A stretch of DNA of 33,843 bases from a virus: positions 1 to 33,843 of the IMG/VR virus record IMGVR_UViG_3300034064_000207; one strand, given 5' to 3'. Shown here in pieces: positions 1 through 7,102 of the stretch; within the stretch, counting starts at the first letter, position 1, and every line of letters starts with the position of its first letter. The translations under genes were made by a program, and so were the position numbers. A model generated the notes under the pieces. It did not search any database. It worked only from the letters and a program-made list of their open reading frames with translations, and was not told the origin of the DNA.

Positions 1-2
1 TA

Positions 3-995
3 GGGTCTTTTACTTCTGCTCAACTAGCACTTGCAATAAGCGATGAAACAGGGACTGGTAAAGCCGTATTTGCAACAAATCCAACATTGACATCGCCAAC
101 TTATGCAGGAACTCTTACAGGCTCTACTGACATACTAAACATAGGCTCAGGTCAAATCTATAAAGATGCTTCAGGCAACGTGGGGATTGGGACTGCTTCA
201 CCAACTCAAAAGTTACAAGTAGCAGGTAATATAGCTCTGCAAGGTAGTACATCAGGAACTGTAACATTACAAGCACCAGCGGTAGCAGGGAGTACGGTCT
301 TAACTTTGCCAGCGGTAACAGGAAACGTCTTAACAACTACAAGTGGTGTAGCACACACAGTCCAAGTATTCACATCAGGCTCAGGCACATACACTCTACC
401 GACTAACTGTAAAGCTATTAAGGTCACGATGGTTGGTGGTGGAGGTGGTGGCGGTGGTGGTGGTACTGGTAGTTGGGGTATCGGAGGGGCTGGAGGTAAT
501 ACTACTTTTGGAGCTAATACTGCAAATGGCGGAAACGCACCGGCTGCACCTTATGGTACTGGTGGTGGTGGTGGATCGTTTACTTTAGGTGTTGGCTCAG
601 GGTATGGGATAGTTGGTGGGGCGGCTGGCGATGGTAGCATAACTACAACTGGAGGTACTGCTAGTAATGGCATAGGTTCAGCAGGAGGAGGCACACCATT
701 CGGTAGTGGTGGGGCTGGTGGGGCTTATGTTACCAGTGGAAGAGCGGCCTCCGGCAATACAGGCGCTGGGGGTGGTGGTGGAGCTGCTGGTAATGCTACG
801 GCTACTACTCTTTATGGTGGCAATGGTGGTGGAGGGGCTGGGTATTTAATGTCCTTAATAGCTTCTCCTTCTGCTACCTATTCGTATGCTATAGGGGCTG
901 GAGGTACAGCCGGTGCAGCCGGTGCAGGGGGAAACGCGCAGGCTGGCGGTGCTGGTGGCTCAGGTGTAATTATAGTGGAGGAATATTATGTTTAA
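3..995 (+). CDS. Tail fibre protein, C-terminal part (5'-truncated), glycine-rich tip
   Basis: The frame is open from the window edge, so the true start lies upstream; an internal TTG at 87 is not a credible start. The N-terminal part seen here (SAQLALAISDETGTGKAVF) is the kind of segment repeated in many phage tail fibres. The middle has a DASGNVGIGTASPTQKL motif common in fibre and adhesin-like proteins. From about nt 370 (YTLPTNCKAIKVTMVGGGG) to the end (GVIIVEEYY) is a glycine-rich domain, with long Gly runs between a beta-strand entry and exit; such domains form receptor-binding tips in other phages. Overlaps the next gene by 8 nt. Role as host-recognition fibre is inferred from the family. 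Confidence 0.85.
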   Translation, partial: GSFTSAQLALAISDETGTGKAVFATNPTLTSPTYAGTLTGSTDILNIGSGQIYKDASGNVGIGTASPTQKLQVAGNIALQGSTSGTVTLQAPAVAGSTVLTLPAVTGNVLTTTSGVAHTVQVFTSGSGTYTLPTNCKAIKVTMVGGGGGGGGGGTGSWGIGGAGGNTTFGANTANGGNAPAAPYGTGGGGGSFTLGVGSGYGIVGGAAGDGSITTTGGTASNGIGSAGGGTPFGSGGAGGAYVTSGRAASGNTGAGGGGGAAGNATATTLYGGNGGGGAGYLMSLIASPSATYSYAIGAGGTAGAAGAGGNAQAGGAGGSGVIIVEEYYV

Positions 996-1266
996 TCTAA
1001 TACGTCACGTTATCTTAAAAGACAATGTTGTGGTCAATGTTATTGAGTATGAATCAGCGCAAACTGGCTGCCCTGAAGGTTTAGAAGATGTCATTGCTTT
1101 AGCTTCAGATGAAGGTCAAATAGGTTGGATATATGCTAACAACACATTCACTGATCCTAACCCACCAGTTGCACCTGATCCATTACCAGAACCAACACCT
1201 CAAGAAAAACTAGCAAATGCAGGTCTTTCAGTGGATGAACTTAAAGAATTATTAGGACTAAAATGA
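988..1266 (+). CDS. Putative tail-fibre-associated protein (92 aa)
   Basis: The ATG overlaps the end of the tail fibre gene, with GGAGGAA just upstream. The first 50 residues (hydrophobic beta-rich, then EGQIGWIYANNTFTDPNPP) are followed by a proline-rich linker and a helical tail (EKLANAGLSVDELKELLGL). This architecture recurs in small proteins coded directly after tail fibres and is often annotated as fibre assembly or fibre-associated protein. No catalytic motif is visible. Function is inferred from position and architecture only. Confidence 0.7.
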   Translation: MFNLIRHVILKDNVVVNVIEYESAQTGCPEGLEDVIALASDEGQIGWIYANNTFTDPNPPVAPDPLPEPTPQEKLANAGLSVDELKELLGLK

Positions 1267-1418
1267 TAAACTTAAATTTAACAGTACAAGAAATTAACCT
1301 TATCCTACAAGCACTGGGTCAAGCACCTTATGCTCAAGTAGCTGAAATTGTAGAGAAGATAAAAGCACAAGCTGTGCCTCAAGTTGAGGTATTACCTAAA
1401 GAAGAGGTTGCTGAGTAA
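1263..1418 (+). CDS. Small conserved phage protein (51 aa)
   Basis: The ATG overlaps the previous stop (ATGA). It reads MINLNLTVQEINLILQALGQ, then a second predicted helix and a Val/Pro/Glu tail. Proteins of this pattern, opening with N-L-T-V-Q-E, are frequent next to tail fibre or lysis genes in aquatic phages, but their role is unknown to me. Start/stop coupling on both sides supports that it is translated. Confidence 0.7.
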   Translation: MINLNLTVQEINLILQALGQAPYAQVAEIVEKIKAQAVPQVEVLPKEEVAE

Positions 1419-1419
1419 T

Positions 1420-1581
1420 ATGAAAATAGAATGGTCTGAAGCTTCTACTAAACGAGGTATCATATGGGTTGCAACTGCTGTAATAGGAAGTGTATTTGTT
1501 TTCCTAGGTAAGCCTGTAGACCAGTTATTATTACTTGCTGGTGGAGTTGCTGGTGGTCTAGGTGTACTGTTGAAAGACTGA
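1420..1581 (+). CDS. Holin-like small membrane protein (53 aa)
   Basis: ATG at 1420, one base after the previous stop; a longer in-frame start at 1384 would lie wholly inside the preceding gene and is rejected. After a polar N-terminus (MKIEWSEASTKR) there are two hydrophobic segments (about residues 14-27 and 35-50) joined by GKPVDQ, ending GVLLKD. Two short membrane spans, this size and a position directly before Rz/Rz1 fit a class II-type holin, which would permeabilise the inner membrane at lysis. No endolysin gene adjoins it, so the holin call is inference. Confidence 0.7.
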   Translation: MKIEWSEASTKRGIIWVATAVIGSVFVFLGKPVDQLLLLAGGVAGGLGVLLKD

Positions 1582-2060
1582 TGGGATATATAGTTATTGC
1601 CATAGCAGTTTTATCTGGAGGGTTTGGGTTTACTTTTTCACATATGATTGATAAAGCTGAGATCCAGCACATGTCTGACAGCATTGCTGCACAAAATAGA
1701 GAAGCAGAACTACAGCTTGCGACGCTGACTGAGAAGGCTACCAAAGCTCATGATGAAGCTTTAAAACTTAACAAAGATTTGGAGGATGCCAATGTATCAG
1801 CGATCAATGCACTCAATAGTCAACGTGATTCTTTTAAGTCTGTGCGGATGTACGACAGCGGTAGGAAAAGTAGTAGTTGCGCCACAACAAAAAGTAATAG
1901 TTCCCAAGTCGTTATTGAATCAGATGAAAATAGATACGAACTTTCAAACGAACTTACGGAATTTCTCAAGTCTGAAGCCTACAGAGCAGACCAAGTAGCA
2001 GAGTATGCTAAAATATGTCAAAAGTTTGTGGTGGATAATAATTGTGGGATAACTAAATAA
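1581..2060 (+). CDS. Rz-like inner-membrane spanin (i-spanin)
   Basis: It starts at the last base of the holin stop (TGATG). An N-terminal membrane anchor (GYIVIAIAVLSGGFGFTF) is followed by a long charged helical region (roughly residues 25-80, rich in Glu, Lys, Ala) expected to form a coiled coil, then a Ser-rich stretch and a C-terminal helix. The 159-residue length, single N-terminal anchor and the lipoprotein gene embedded in another frame are the Rz pattern. The i-spanin joins an outer-membrane partner to fuse inner and outer membranes at the last step of lysis. Confidence 0.8.
   Translation: MGYIVIAIAVLSGGFGFTFSHMIDKAEIQHMSDSIAAQNREAELQLATLTEKATKAHDEALKLNKDLEDANVSAINALNSQRDSFKSVRMYDSGRKSSSCATTKSNSSQVVIESDENRYELSNELTEFLKSEAYRADQVAEYAKICQKFVVDNNCGITK
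1792..1998 (+). CDS. Rz1-like outer-membrane lipoprotein (o-spanin), embedded in Rz
   Basis: It lies entirely inside the Rz gene in the +1 frame. I chose ATG 1792 because GGAGG at 1781-1785 sits 6 nt upstream; ATG 1786 is too close to it and ATG 1807 has no such site. The 68-residue product has a short basic N-terminus, a hydrophobic run (IVNVILLSLCGC) with lipobox-like L-C-G-C ending at Cys20, then a mature part with VAPQQKVIVPKSLL, the beta/proline pattern common in Rz1 proteins. With Rz it would bridge the periplasm. Confidence 0.75.
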   Translation: MYQRSMHSIVNVILLSLCGCTTAVGKVVVAPQQKVIVPKSLLNQMKIDTNFQTNLRNFSSLKPTEQTK

Positions 2061-2671
2061 TGTTTGGGCTAACCGCTTTTGCGCAATCTTCATTTTCTGA
2101 TTTTGAGCATAATACAACATCGTATGGAAATTATTTATACGCAGGATTAGACGCTAATATTCTTAATAATAGAAGCATAACTGCATTAAATGGTGTTTAT
2201 AACTATACAGGCAATAATGCAAGTTTACTTGTTAATAGAAACTTAACAGCAGCCAGCGCAGTAAATAGGACGATTGCTTTTTCAGAATTACCTTTTGCTG
2301 GACTTGATTTAGTAACACAAAATAAATCCTATACATACATAGGATTAACATCAGATTTGCTTGTTAATAGAAATCTAATTGCACTTAATGGTGTTTATAC
2401 TTATACAGGTAATAACGCTGTATTTTCTCAAACATTAACTGCATTAAATGGTGTTTATAGTTGCACAGGCAATAATGCAAGTTTACTTAAAACTTATAAA
2501 GTATATGCCATTAACGGTGAATATGGTTATGTAGGCTTTACATCAAGAAGAAAGATATTTATTGGTAACTGGGAAATGGGAGAGGATTTTGTTGATGTAT
2601 GGACTTGTCAGGACGATAATACTTCATCAGTATGGACAAAACAAACACCACCAACTGCAACTTGGAATTAA
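2060..2671 (+). CDS. Repeat-containing putative structural protein (203 aa)
   Basis: The ATG overlaps the Rz stop (TAATG). I do not recognise a defined family, though the opening MFGLTAFAQSSFSDF resembles the start of small virion proteins in other phages. The body carries repeats with core A-L-N-G-V-Y-x-Y/C-T-G-N-N-A at residues 42-54, 108-120 and 128-140 and a degenerate copy at 150-160. The C-terminus (IGNWEMGEDFVDVWTCQ, then PPTATWN) is aromatic and non-repetitive. Position just before the adaptor gene suggests a virion or fibre component; not proven. Confidence 0.6.
   Translation: MFGLTAFAQSSFSDFEHNTTSYGNYLYAGLDANILNNRSITALNGVYNYTGNNASLLVNRNLTAASAVNRTIAFSELPFAGLDLVTQNKSYTYIGLTSDLLVNRNLIALNGVYTYTGNNAVFSQTLTALNGVYSCTGNNASLLKTYKVYAINGEYGYVGFTSRRKIFIGNWEMGEDFVDVWTCQDDNTSSVWTKQTPPTATWN
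2180..2542 (+). repeat. Intragenic repeats coding for ALNGVYxYTGNNA units
   Basis: Near-identical DNA blocks (for example GCATTAAATGGTGTTTATA) occur around 2183, 2383 (as GCACTTAATGGTG) and 2450, with related blocks (ACTTGTTAATAGAAA) near 2228 and 2360. They code for the amino-acid repeats of the 203-residue protein. The copies differ at synonymous and a few coding positions. Confidence 0.75.
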
Positions 2672-2674
2672 AAA

Positions 2675-3295
2675 ATGAATTATGCAGAAATTGTAAGTTT
2701 AACGCTTGGTTATGCTGATAGGCAAGATACAGAGGTAACATCTCGCATTGATCTATTTATGCGTGTTACTGAGGCTCGCATTAATAGGCTTCTTATGACG
2801 CTTGATATGTCATGCAGAGCTACAACACCAATGAGCAGCACAACTGAATATTATTCATTGCCAATCAACTATTCTGTTATGCGATCTATTAAGGTTATTG
2901 ATAATAATAACTCAAAAAGTAGAGTAACTTTGTTGCAAGTCAATCCAGAACAGATGGCGAACATTATTAACAATGGTGAAACACAATTTCCATGCTATAC
3001 CGTTATTTCTGGAGATATTCAAGTACAACCTTTTTATGATAATACTCATTCACTAGAGATTAATTACTTTCAAACATTGCCACCATTATCAACTAGCATA
3101 ACAACCAACTGGCTTTCTGACTCCAATCCAGATGCTTATATTTTTGGATTATTAGTTGAGATTAATAGCTTCATAAAAGATGCAAACTCAGCCACTATGT
3201 GGGACGCTAGATTTAATCAAGCATTAAGTGAAATAACAAACAATGATTCCAAGTCTACTTGGTCAGGCACTTCTTTAACTACTTTCCCAGGGTAA
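2675..3295 (+). CDS. Head-tail adaptor (SU10-type phage adaptor protein)
   Basis: The 206-residue protein opens with a helical region (MNYAEIVSLTLGYADRQDTE, then FMRVTEARINRLL) followed by alternating strands with SLPINYSVMRSIKV, a PCYTVISGDIQVQPF segment, LEINYFQTLPPLS and NWLSDSNPDAYIFGLLVEI, then a C-terminal helix. This order matches the adaptor family that docks below the portal in SU10/P22-like podoviruses, forming the ring between portal and nozzle. It begins 3 nt after the preceding stop. Confidence 0.8.
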   Translation: MNYAEIVSLTLGYADRQDTEVTSRIDLFMRVTEARINRLLMTLDMSCRATTPMSSTTEYYSLPINYSVMRSIKVIDNNNSKSRVTLLQVNPEQMANIINNGETQFPCYTVISGDIQVQPFYDNTHSLEINYFQTLPPLSTSITTNWLSDSNPDAYIFGLLVEINSFIKDANSATMWDARFNQALSEITNNDSKSTWSGTSLTTFPG

Positions 3296-3300
3296 TTATT

Positions 3301-3948
3301 ATGGGTTTAGAAACAGGCAGTACAATATCAAGTCTTATTACATCAAATCCTACTAGCTCTGATCCTGTAAACCAAGGTGATGACCATTTAAGATTGATTA
3401 AATCTATATTAAAAGCACAATTTCCTGGTGCTGCTGGATCAGGTTTTGCTATACCGATTACAGCAACTGAGGCAGAGATAAATGCCTTACATGGGTTTAC
3501 CAATATAGGCTTTGCATCTGGTACAAGGATACCATTTGCACAAGCCGCAGCTCCTACAGGGTGGACTCAGGATATTACTGATAATGCTAATAACCGTATG
3601 CTTAGAGTTTCAAACGGCACAGGAGGTGGTGTTGGTGGTACTGATAACCCTACATTTAATAGTACAGTACCATCACATACCCATACATTTACTGGCTCTG
3701 TGATGGCAACGCATAGTCATGCAGATTTGGGTCATAGTCATAAAGTGAATGCTCTGACTACTGGTGGTGGTGGATATTGGGCGCCAGGTGGGTCTGGACA
3801 AAACAATCTAGCTGCAGGAACTACAACTGGATATGCAAATATACAGGCAGCATCAGCAGGCACACCATCTGGAACAATTTCAACCAATGCTAGCTCTGCT
3901 AATTGGGCGCCTCGTTATATTGATATGATTATTTGTTCTAAAAATTAA
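3301..3948 (+). CDS. Tail-collar domain fibre protein
   Basis: I chose ATG 3301, just after the adaptor stop with AGGGTAA upstream, over an alternative start at 3259 that would overlap the adaptor by 37 nt. Residues 1-45 (GLETGSTISSLITSNPTSSDPVNQGDDHLRLIKS) are a conserved virion-attachment segment. Residues about 75 onward (SGTRIPFAQAAAPTGWTQD) are the collar domain entry, then VPSHTHTF and HSHADLGHSHK, His-x-His motifs like those that bind metal in fibre tips, ending APRYIDMIICSKN. Likely a receptor-binding short fibre or tip. Confidence 0.85.
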   Translation: MGLETGSTISSLITSNPTSSDPVNQGDDHLRLIKSILKAQFPGAAGSGFAIPITATEAEINALHGFTNIGFASGTRIPFAQAAAPTGWTQDITDNANNRMLRVSNGTGGGVGGTDNPTFNSTVPSHTHTFTGSVMATHSHADLGHSHKVNALTTGGGGYWAPGGSGQNNLAAGTTTGYANIQAASAGTPSGTISTNASSANWAPRYIDMIICSKN

Positions 3949-4241
3949 TGGAAATTAAAACAGTATTAACATGCCCATTAGGTGCAAAGTGTGAAGAGAT
4001 AAAAGACAATGCAATCCATCGTTGTGCATGGTACACAAAGTTAGCTGGAACTAATCCTAATACAGGCGAAACTGTTGATGAACACGGTTGTGCTATGAGT
4101 TGGTTACCAATGTTAATGATAGAAAACTCTATGCAACAACGCTCTACTAGTGCCGCCGTTGAGTCTTTTAGAAACGAAATGACTTCTGCTAACCAAACAA
4201 GCCAGCAATTATTATTAGCTACTCAAGGTAAACTGTTATGA
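3948..4241 (+). CDS. Conserved cysteine-containing phage protein (97 aa)
   Basis: TAATG overlap with the fibre gene. Four cysteines at positions 9, 15, 27 and 49 (TCPLGAKC, HRCAWY, HGCAMSWLP), followed by a helix PMLMIENSMQQRSTSAAVESFRNE. The pattern of early Cys pairs, aromatic core and the MIENSMQQR helix is found in small proteins near tail genes of many podoviruses. The spacing suggests a metal or Fe-S site, which is inference. Function unknown. Confidence 0.7.
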   Translation: MEIKTVLTCPLGAKCEEIKDNAIHRCAWYTKLAGTNPNTGETVDEHGCAMSWLPMLMIENSMQQRSTSAAVESFRNEMTSANQTSQQLLLATQGKLL

Positions 4242-5800
4242 CATTATTAAAAATTAATAATTTGGGTATGCAAAATGTTAATTTTGATTTAGAACCTTGT
4301 GACTTACCACCAGAAGTATTTACCTATGGCACAAACTTTAGGTTATTAAATAATAAAATCGTTGGCTTTAACATGTCTAAGACACTAGCCACTCCACCAT
4401 CTAACTTTAAAGCAGGTGTAATTCAGCCAATATTGGGTGCTAGTGGTAGTTTTTATGTGCTAATAGGGCAATCATCAGCATGGGCATATAGCGGATCCTC
4501 ATGGACAAATATTACATCTGCTACAGGTTATCCAGGCATTAGTACAAACGGTGAATTATTTTGGCATAGTTGTTTGCTTGGAAGCATACCAATATTTAAT
4601 AACAAACAACATTATCCAGAATATTGGTCGCCACAACAAACTGCACAGATACTTCAACCACTTAACTTTAAAGTTGGTAGCACTTGGCAAGCAATGGGCT
4701 ATAGTGCTGATATTATACGTTCTCATAAAGACTTCTTGTTTGCCTTAAACCTTTCAGAAACTGGAACTATTTTGCCATCAACTTACCGATGGAGTCATCC
4801 TGCTGATGTAAATGGCTTGCCGTACACTTGGGACGAAACAGACTTAGCATCTATAGCTGGAAAGGCATCTATTGGTGGCGATATGGGCGCATTGATTGAT
4901 GGAAAGACCTTGCGTGATGCTTTTGTTCTTTATTCAGAGCGAGGCATCAATATATTAAATTATGTTGGCGGTGAATTTGTATGGCAACGGCAGGTATTGT
5001 CTGCAAATCATGGGTTATTAGCTAAGAACTGCCTAGCAGAAGCAAATGGCGTTCATTATTTCTTATCTGATGGCGATATTTTATCGAATGACGGTAACTC
5101 TATACGGTCTATATTAAATAAACAGTTAAAAATACGCCTAACCACTAATATAGATTCTACTTATTATGCCAACTCGTTTGCCTTAACCAATCCGATTACT
5201 AAAGAGATTTGGTTTTGTGTTCCAGAGGTAGGCAATACATTGCCTAACATTGCCTTCATATTTAATTATGTTGACGGCACTACATCAATTCGCAACATAC
5301 CAAACACTACAACAGGTTTAGCATTTGGTGTGAATCTTGCTGTGCCTTTATTGTGGAGCAATATATCTGACACTTGGGACACATCATCAAGAGTTTGGAC
5401 GTACGATCAAACATCAGTATTCTCTAAAACGATTGTAAGTACAAATAACGTCAATAGCGCAATAGTTTCACTAGAGCTAGACGATAACACTACTGTTCAA
5501 AATACGTTGCTAGAAAGGCTTAGTTTTGCCTTAGAAGGGCAGGAAGTGGTAACAACAACACAAAGTGTATACCCACACTTAACATCCAACGAATCAGTTA
5601 GTATTCAACTTGGATCACAAGATTTTGTAGGTGGCGCAGTAAGATGGAAGCCAGAAGTGTTATTTGATCCTAAAACAATGCGTAAAGTAGATATTAGAAC
5701 GACTGGAAAGCTACTGTCATGGCGCATTAAGTCAACTGGTTTATTACCATTTACTTTAAGTGGTTTGGATATAGAATATGTAACTAATGGGGTGAGATAA
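4238..5800 (+). CDS. Tail nozzle / stabilisation protein
   Basis: ATGA overlap with the previous gene. The 520-residue protein is beta-rich throughout, with repeated strand-turn elements typical of a propeller (WAYSGSSWTNIT, GELFWHSCLLGSIPIFNN, WSHPADVNGLPYTWD, VLYSERGINIL, GVHYFLSDGDI, EIWFCVPE). It ends LLPFTLSGLDIEYVTNG, a signature of nozzle-type proteins in P22/SU10-like podoviruses. It should form the distal tail tube through which DNA leaves. The adaptor upstream and fibre genes on both sides fit this. The family call is by pattern recall. Confidence 0.75.
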   Translation: MTLLKINNLGMQNVNFDLEPCDLPPEVFTYGTNFRLLNNKIVGFNMSKTLATPPSNFKAGVIQPILGASGSFYVLIGQSSAWAYSGSSWTNITSATGYPGISTNGELFWHSCLLGSIPIFNNKQHYPEYWSPQQTAQILQPLNFKVGSTWQAMGYSADIIRSHKDFLFALNLSETGTILPSTYRWSHPADVNGLPYTWDETDLASIAGKASIGGDMGALIDGKTLRDAFVLYSERGINILNYVGGEFVWQRQVLSANHGLLAKNCLAEANGVHYFLSDGDILSNDGNSIRSILNKQLKIRLTTNIDSTYYANSFALTNPITKEIWFCVPEVGNTLPNIAFIFNYVDGTTSIRNIPNTTTGLAFGVNLAVPLLWSNISDTWDTSSRVWTYDQTSVFSKTIVSTNNVNSAIVSLELDDNTTVQNTLLERLSFALEGQEVVTTTQSVYPHLTSNESVSIQLGSQDFVGGAVRWKPEVLFDPKTMRKVDIRTTGKLLSWRIKSTGLLPFTLSGLDIEYVTNGVR

Positions 5801-6501
5801 TGGAACAACCTCCTTTTACAACATCACCAGAACTTAAAGAGTATTTAGTAAGACAACTTACTGCTGTTAATTATAAGGCTGATGATCTAGGTAATCTATC
5901 AGCATTAACTGCATTGCCAGCGAAACCGCACATAGGGAAGATTTATTATTTTTCCAATGCGATACTGCCATACATTACTTATGAAGGCGCATGGGTATAT
6001 ACTTCATATGGCTGGACATCGTTATCATCAATGTCATCTGCTCCTTATGGTGCATTTGCAGATACTTTAACGCATACGGTAACAGCCAACACAGCTAATG
6101 CTATGACATTTAATACTACTGATTATAGTAGCAATGTCAGTATGGTTAGTGGATCAAGGATAACAGTTGCATATAGTGGCTTATATAATTTGCAATTTAG
6201 TACGCAGTTTCAAAATATAGATAATTCATTACAGGACGTTAGTATTTGGTTGCGTATAAATGGCACAGATGTTGTGGGTTCTGCAGGATATATTTCTGTA
6301 CCCAATAGTCATGGTGGTATAGCAGGACATAGCATTAATGGCTGGAACTTCTTTGTTAGATTAACTGCAAGTCAATATGTTGAAATCTGGTGGTCTACAA
6401 CAAGTGCAAATGTAACTATACAAGCATATACAGCAGGAACTTCACCAACTAAACCATCAACTGCATCTAATGTAGTAACAATGACTTATGTAGCACAATG
6501 A
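5800..6501 (+). CDS. Virion protein with C-terminal C1q/TNF-like jelly roll
   Basis: TAATG overlap with the nozzle gene. The N-terminal 70 residues (PPFTTSPELKEYLVRQL, then PHIGKIYYFSNAI and EGAWVYTSYGW) form an attachment segment also seen in other tail proteins. From about residue 85 (YGAFADTLTHTVTANTANAM) to residue 215 there is a C1q/TNF-like jelly roll: strands with ITVAYSGLYNLQFSTQF, VSIWLRINGTDV, GWNFFVRLTASQYVEIWW. Such trimeric domains act as fibre heads or decoration and bind host surfaces. Binding role is inferred. Confidence 0.75.
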   Translation: MEQPPFTTSPELKEYLVRQLTAVNYKADDLGNLSALTALPAKPHIGKIYYFSNAILPYITYEGAWVYTSYGWTSLSSMSSAPYGAFADTLTHTVTANTANAMTFNTTDYSSNVSMVSGSRITVAYSGLYNLQFSTQFQNIDNSLQDVSIWLRINGTDVVGSAGYISVPNSHGGIAGHSINGWNFFVRLTASQYVEIWWSTTSANVTIQAYTAGTSPTKPSTASNVVTMTYVAQ

Positions 6502-6929
6502 ATAATTATAATATAGTAGCATTACCACCAACATTAGTAGAAGTATTGTGGGAAAAGATTGTTCCACATCTTAAAAAAGCTATTGAAATATCAAATGGTG
6601 AGCTTACTGAGGAAGGAATAAAAAGAGTCCTATTGTCAGGAAACAATATGGCACTCCTTATTTGTCGTAATGAACACATTGTTGCAGTGCATACTTTAGA
6701 AGTAAGAGAACTTTCAGAAGGATTGCGTGTCCTCCATATTAACGCTATTGGTGGTGAAGAAATGGGCGCATGGTTTGAACAATATGTGCTTGTAATGAGA
6801 GCTATAGCAAAAGACTTAAACTGTACAGAAGTCAGAGGTTGTGCAGTTAGAAATGGTTGGTTAAGGTATCTTAAAGGCTTAGGATTTGAAAAAATATCAT
6901 CAACAGTTAGATTAAAACTAGGGGAATAA
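6498..6929 (+). CDS. GNAT-fold-like phage protein
   Basis: ATGA overlap upstream. The 143-residue protein has an N-terminal helix (VEVLWEKIVPHLKKAIE), a middle strand with LLICRNEHIVAVHTLEV, a second with GLRVLHINAIGGEEM, then a long helix and a terminal RNGWLRYLKGLGFEKISS. This order is that of GNAT acetyltransferases (the last motif is their C-terminal helix-strand). The usual acetyl-CoA loop (Q/R-x-x-G-x-G/A) is not clear; IGGEEMG stands near its position. It recurs in tail modules of podoviruses, so a structural or accessory role is as likely as catalysis. Confidence 0.65.
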   Translation: MNNYNIVALPPTLVEVLWEKIVPHLKKAIEISNGELTEEGIKRVLLSGNNMALLICRNEHIVAVHTLEVRELSEGLRVLHINAIGGEEMGAWFEQYVLVMRAIAKDLNCTEVRGCAVRNGWLRYLKGLGFEKISSTVRLKLGE

Positions 6930-6930
6930 C

Positions 6931-7092
6931 ATGTCTGGAAAAATATATAAAAACTCATTTAAACTAAATGAAGCATGGGGAGATGGTCGTAGAGCTGCTC
7001 AAACAGGTTTGCTTATTGGTACTAACCCATTTTCTGCTGGAGTTCCTGCTTACCAAGCATGGATAGACGGCTTCAACAACACTTTCGCATAA
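6931..7092 (+). CDS. Small RMF/CrpP-like protein (53 aa)
   Basis: ATG 6931 follows the previous stop by one base, with GGGGAA upstream. The core is EAWGDGRRAAQTG, then TNPF at 31-34 and YQAWIDGF at 41-48. The pattern G-x-R-A-A-x-x-G ... N-P-F ... W-x-x-G-F is that of the ribosome modulation factor (RMF)/CrpP family, whose host member dimerises ribosomes into inactive 100S particles. Length fits (RMF is about 55 residues). Similarity is by motif only; a virion role is also possible given its neighbours. Confidence 0.6.
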   Translation: MSGKIYKNSFKLNEAWGDGRRAAQTGLLIGTNPFSAGVPAYQAWIDGFNNTFA

Positions 7093-7102
7093 GGAGAAGG
7101 TC

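Noticed and set aside
430-960. GGTGGT-rich microsatellite-like DNA
   Set aside because: It is the coding sequence of the glycine-rich fibre domain, in frame throughout, not a separate repeat element.
6506-6958. 150-residue open frame on the minus strand
   Set aside because: It lies almost exactly opposite the GNAT-like gene, which has good overlaps and a protein-like sequence; the antisense frame shows no motif or ribosome site.
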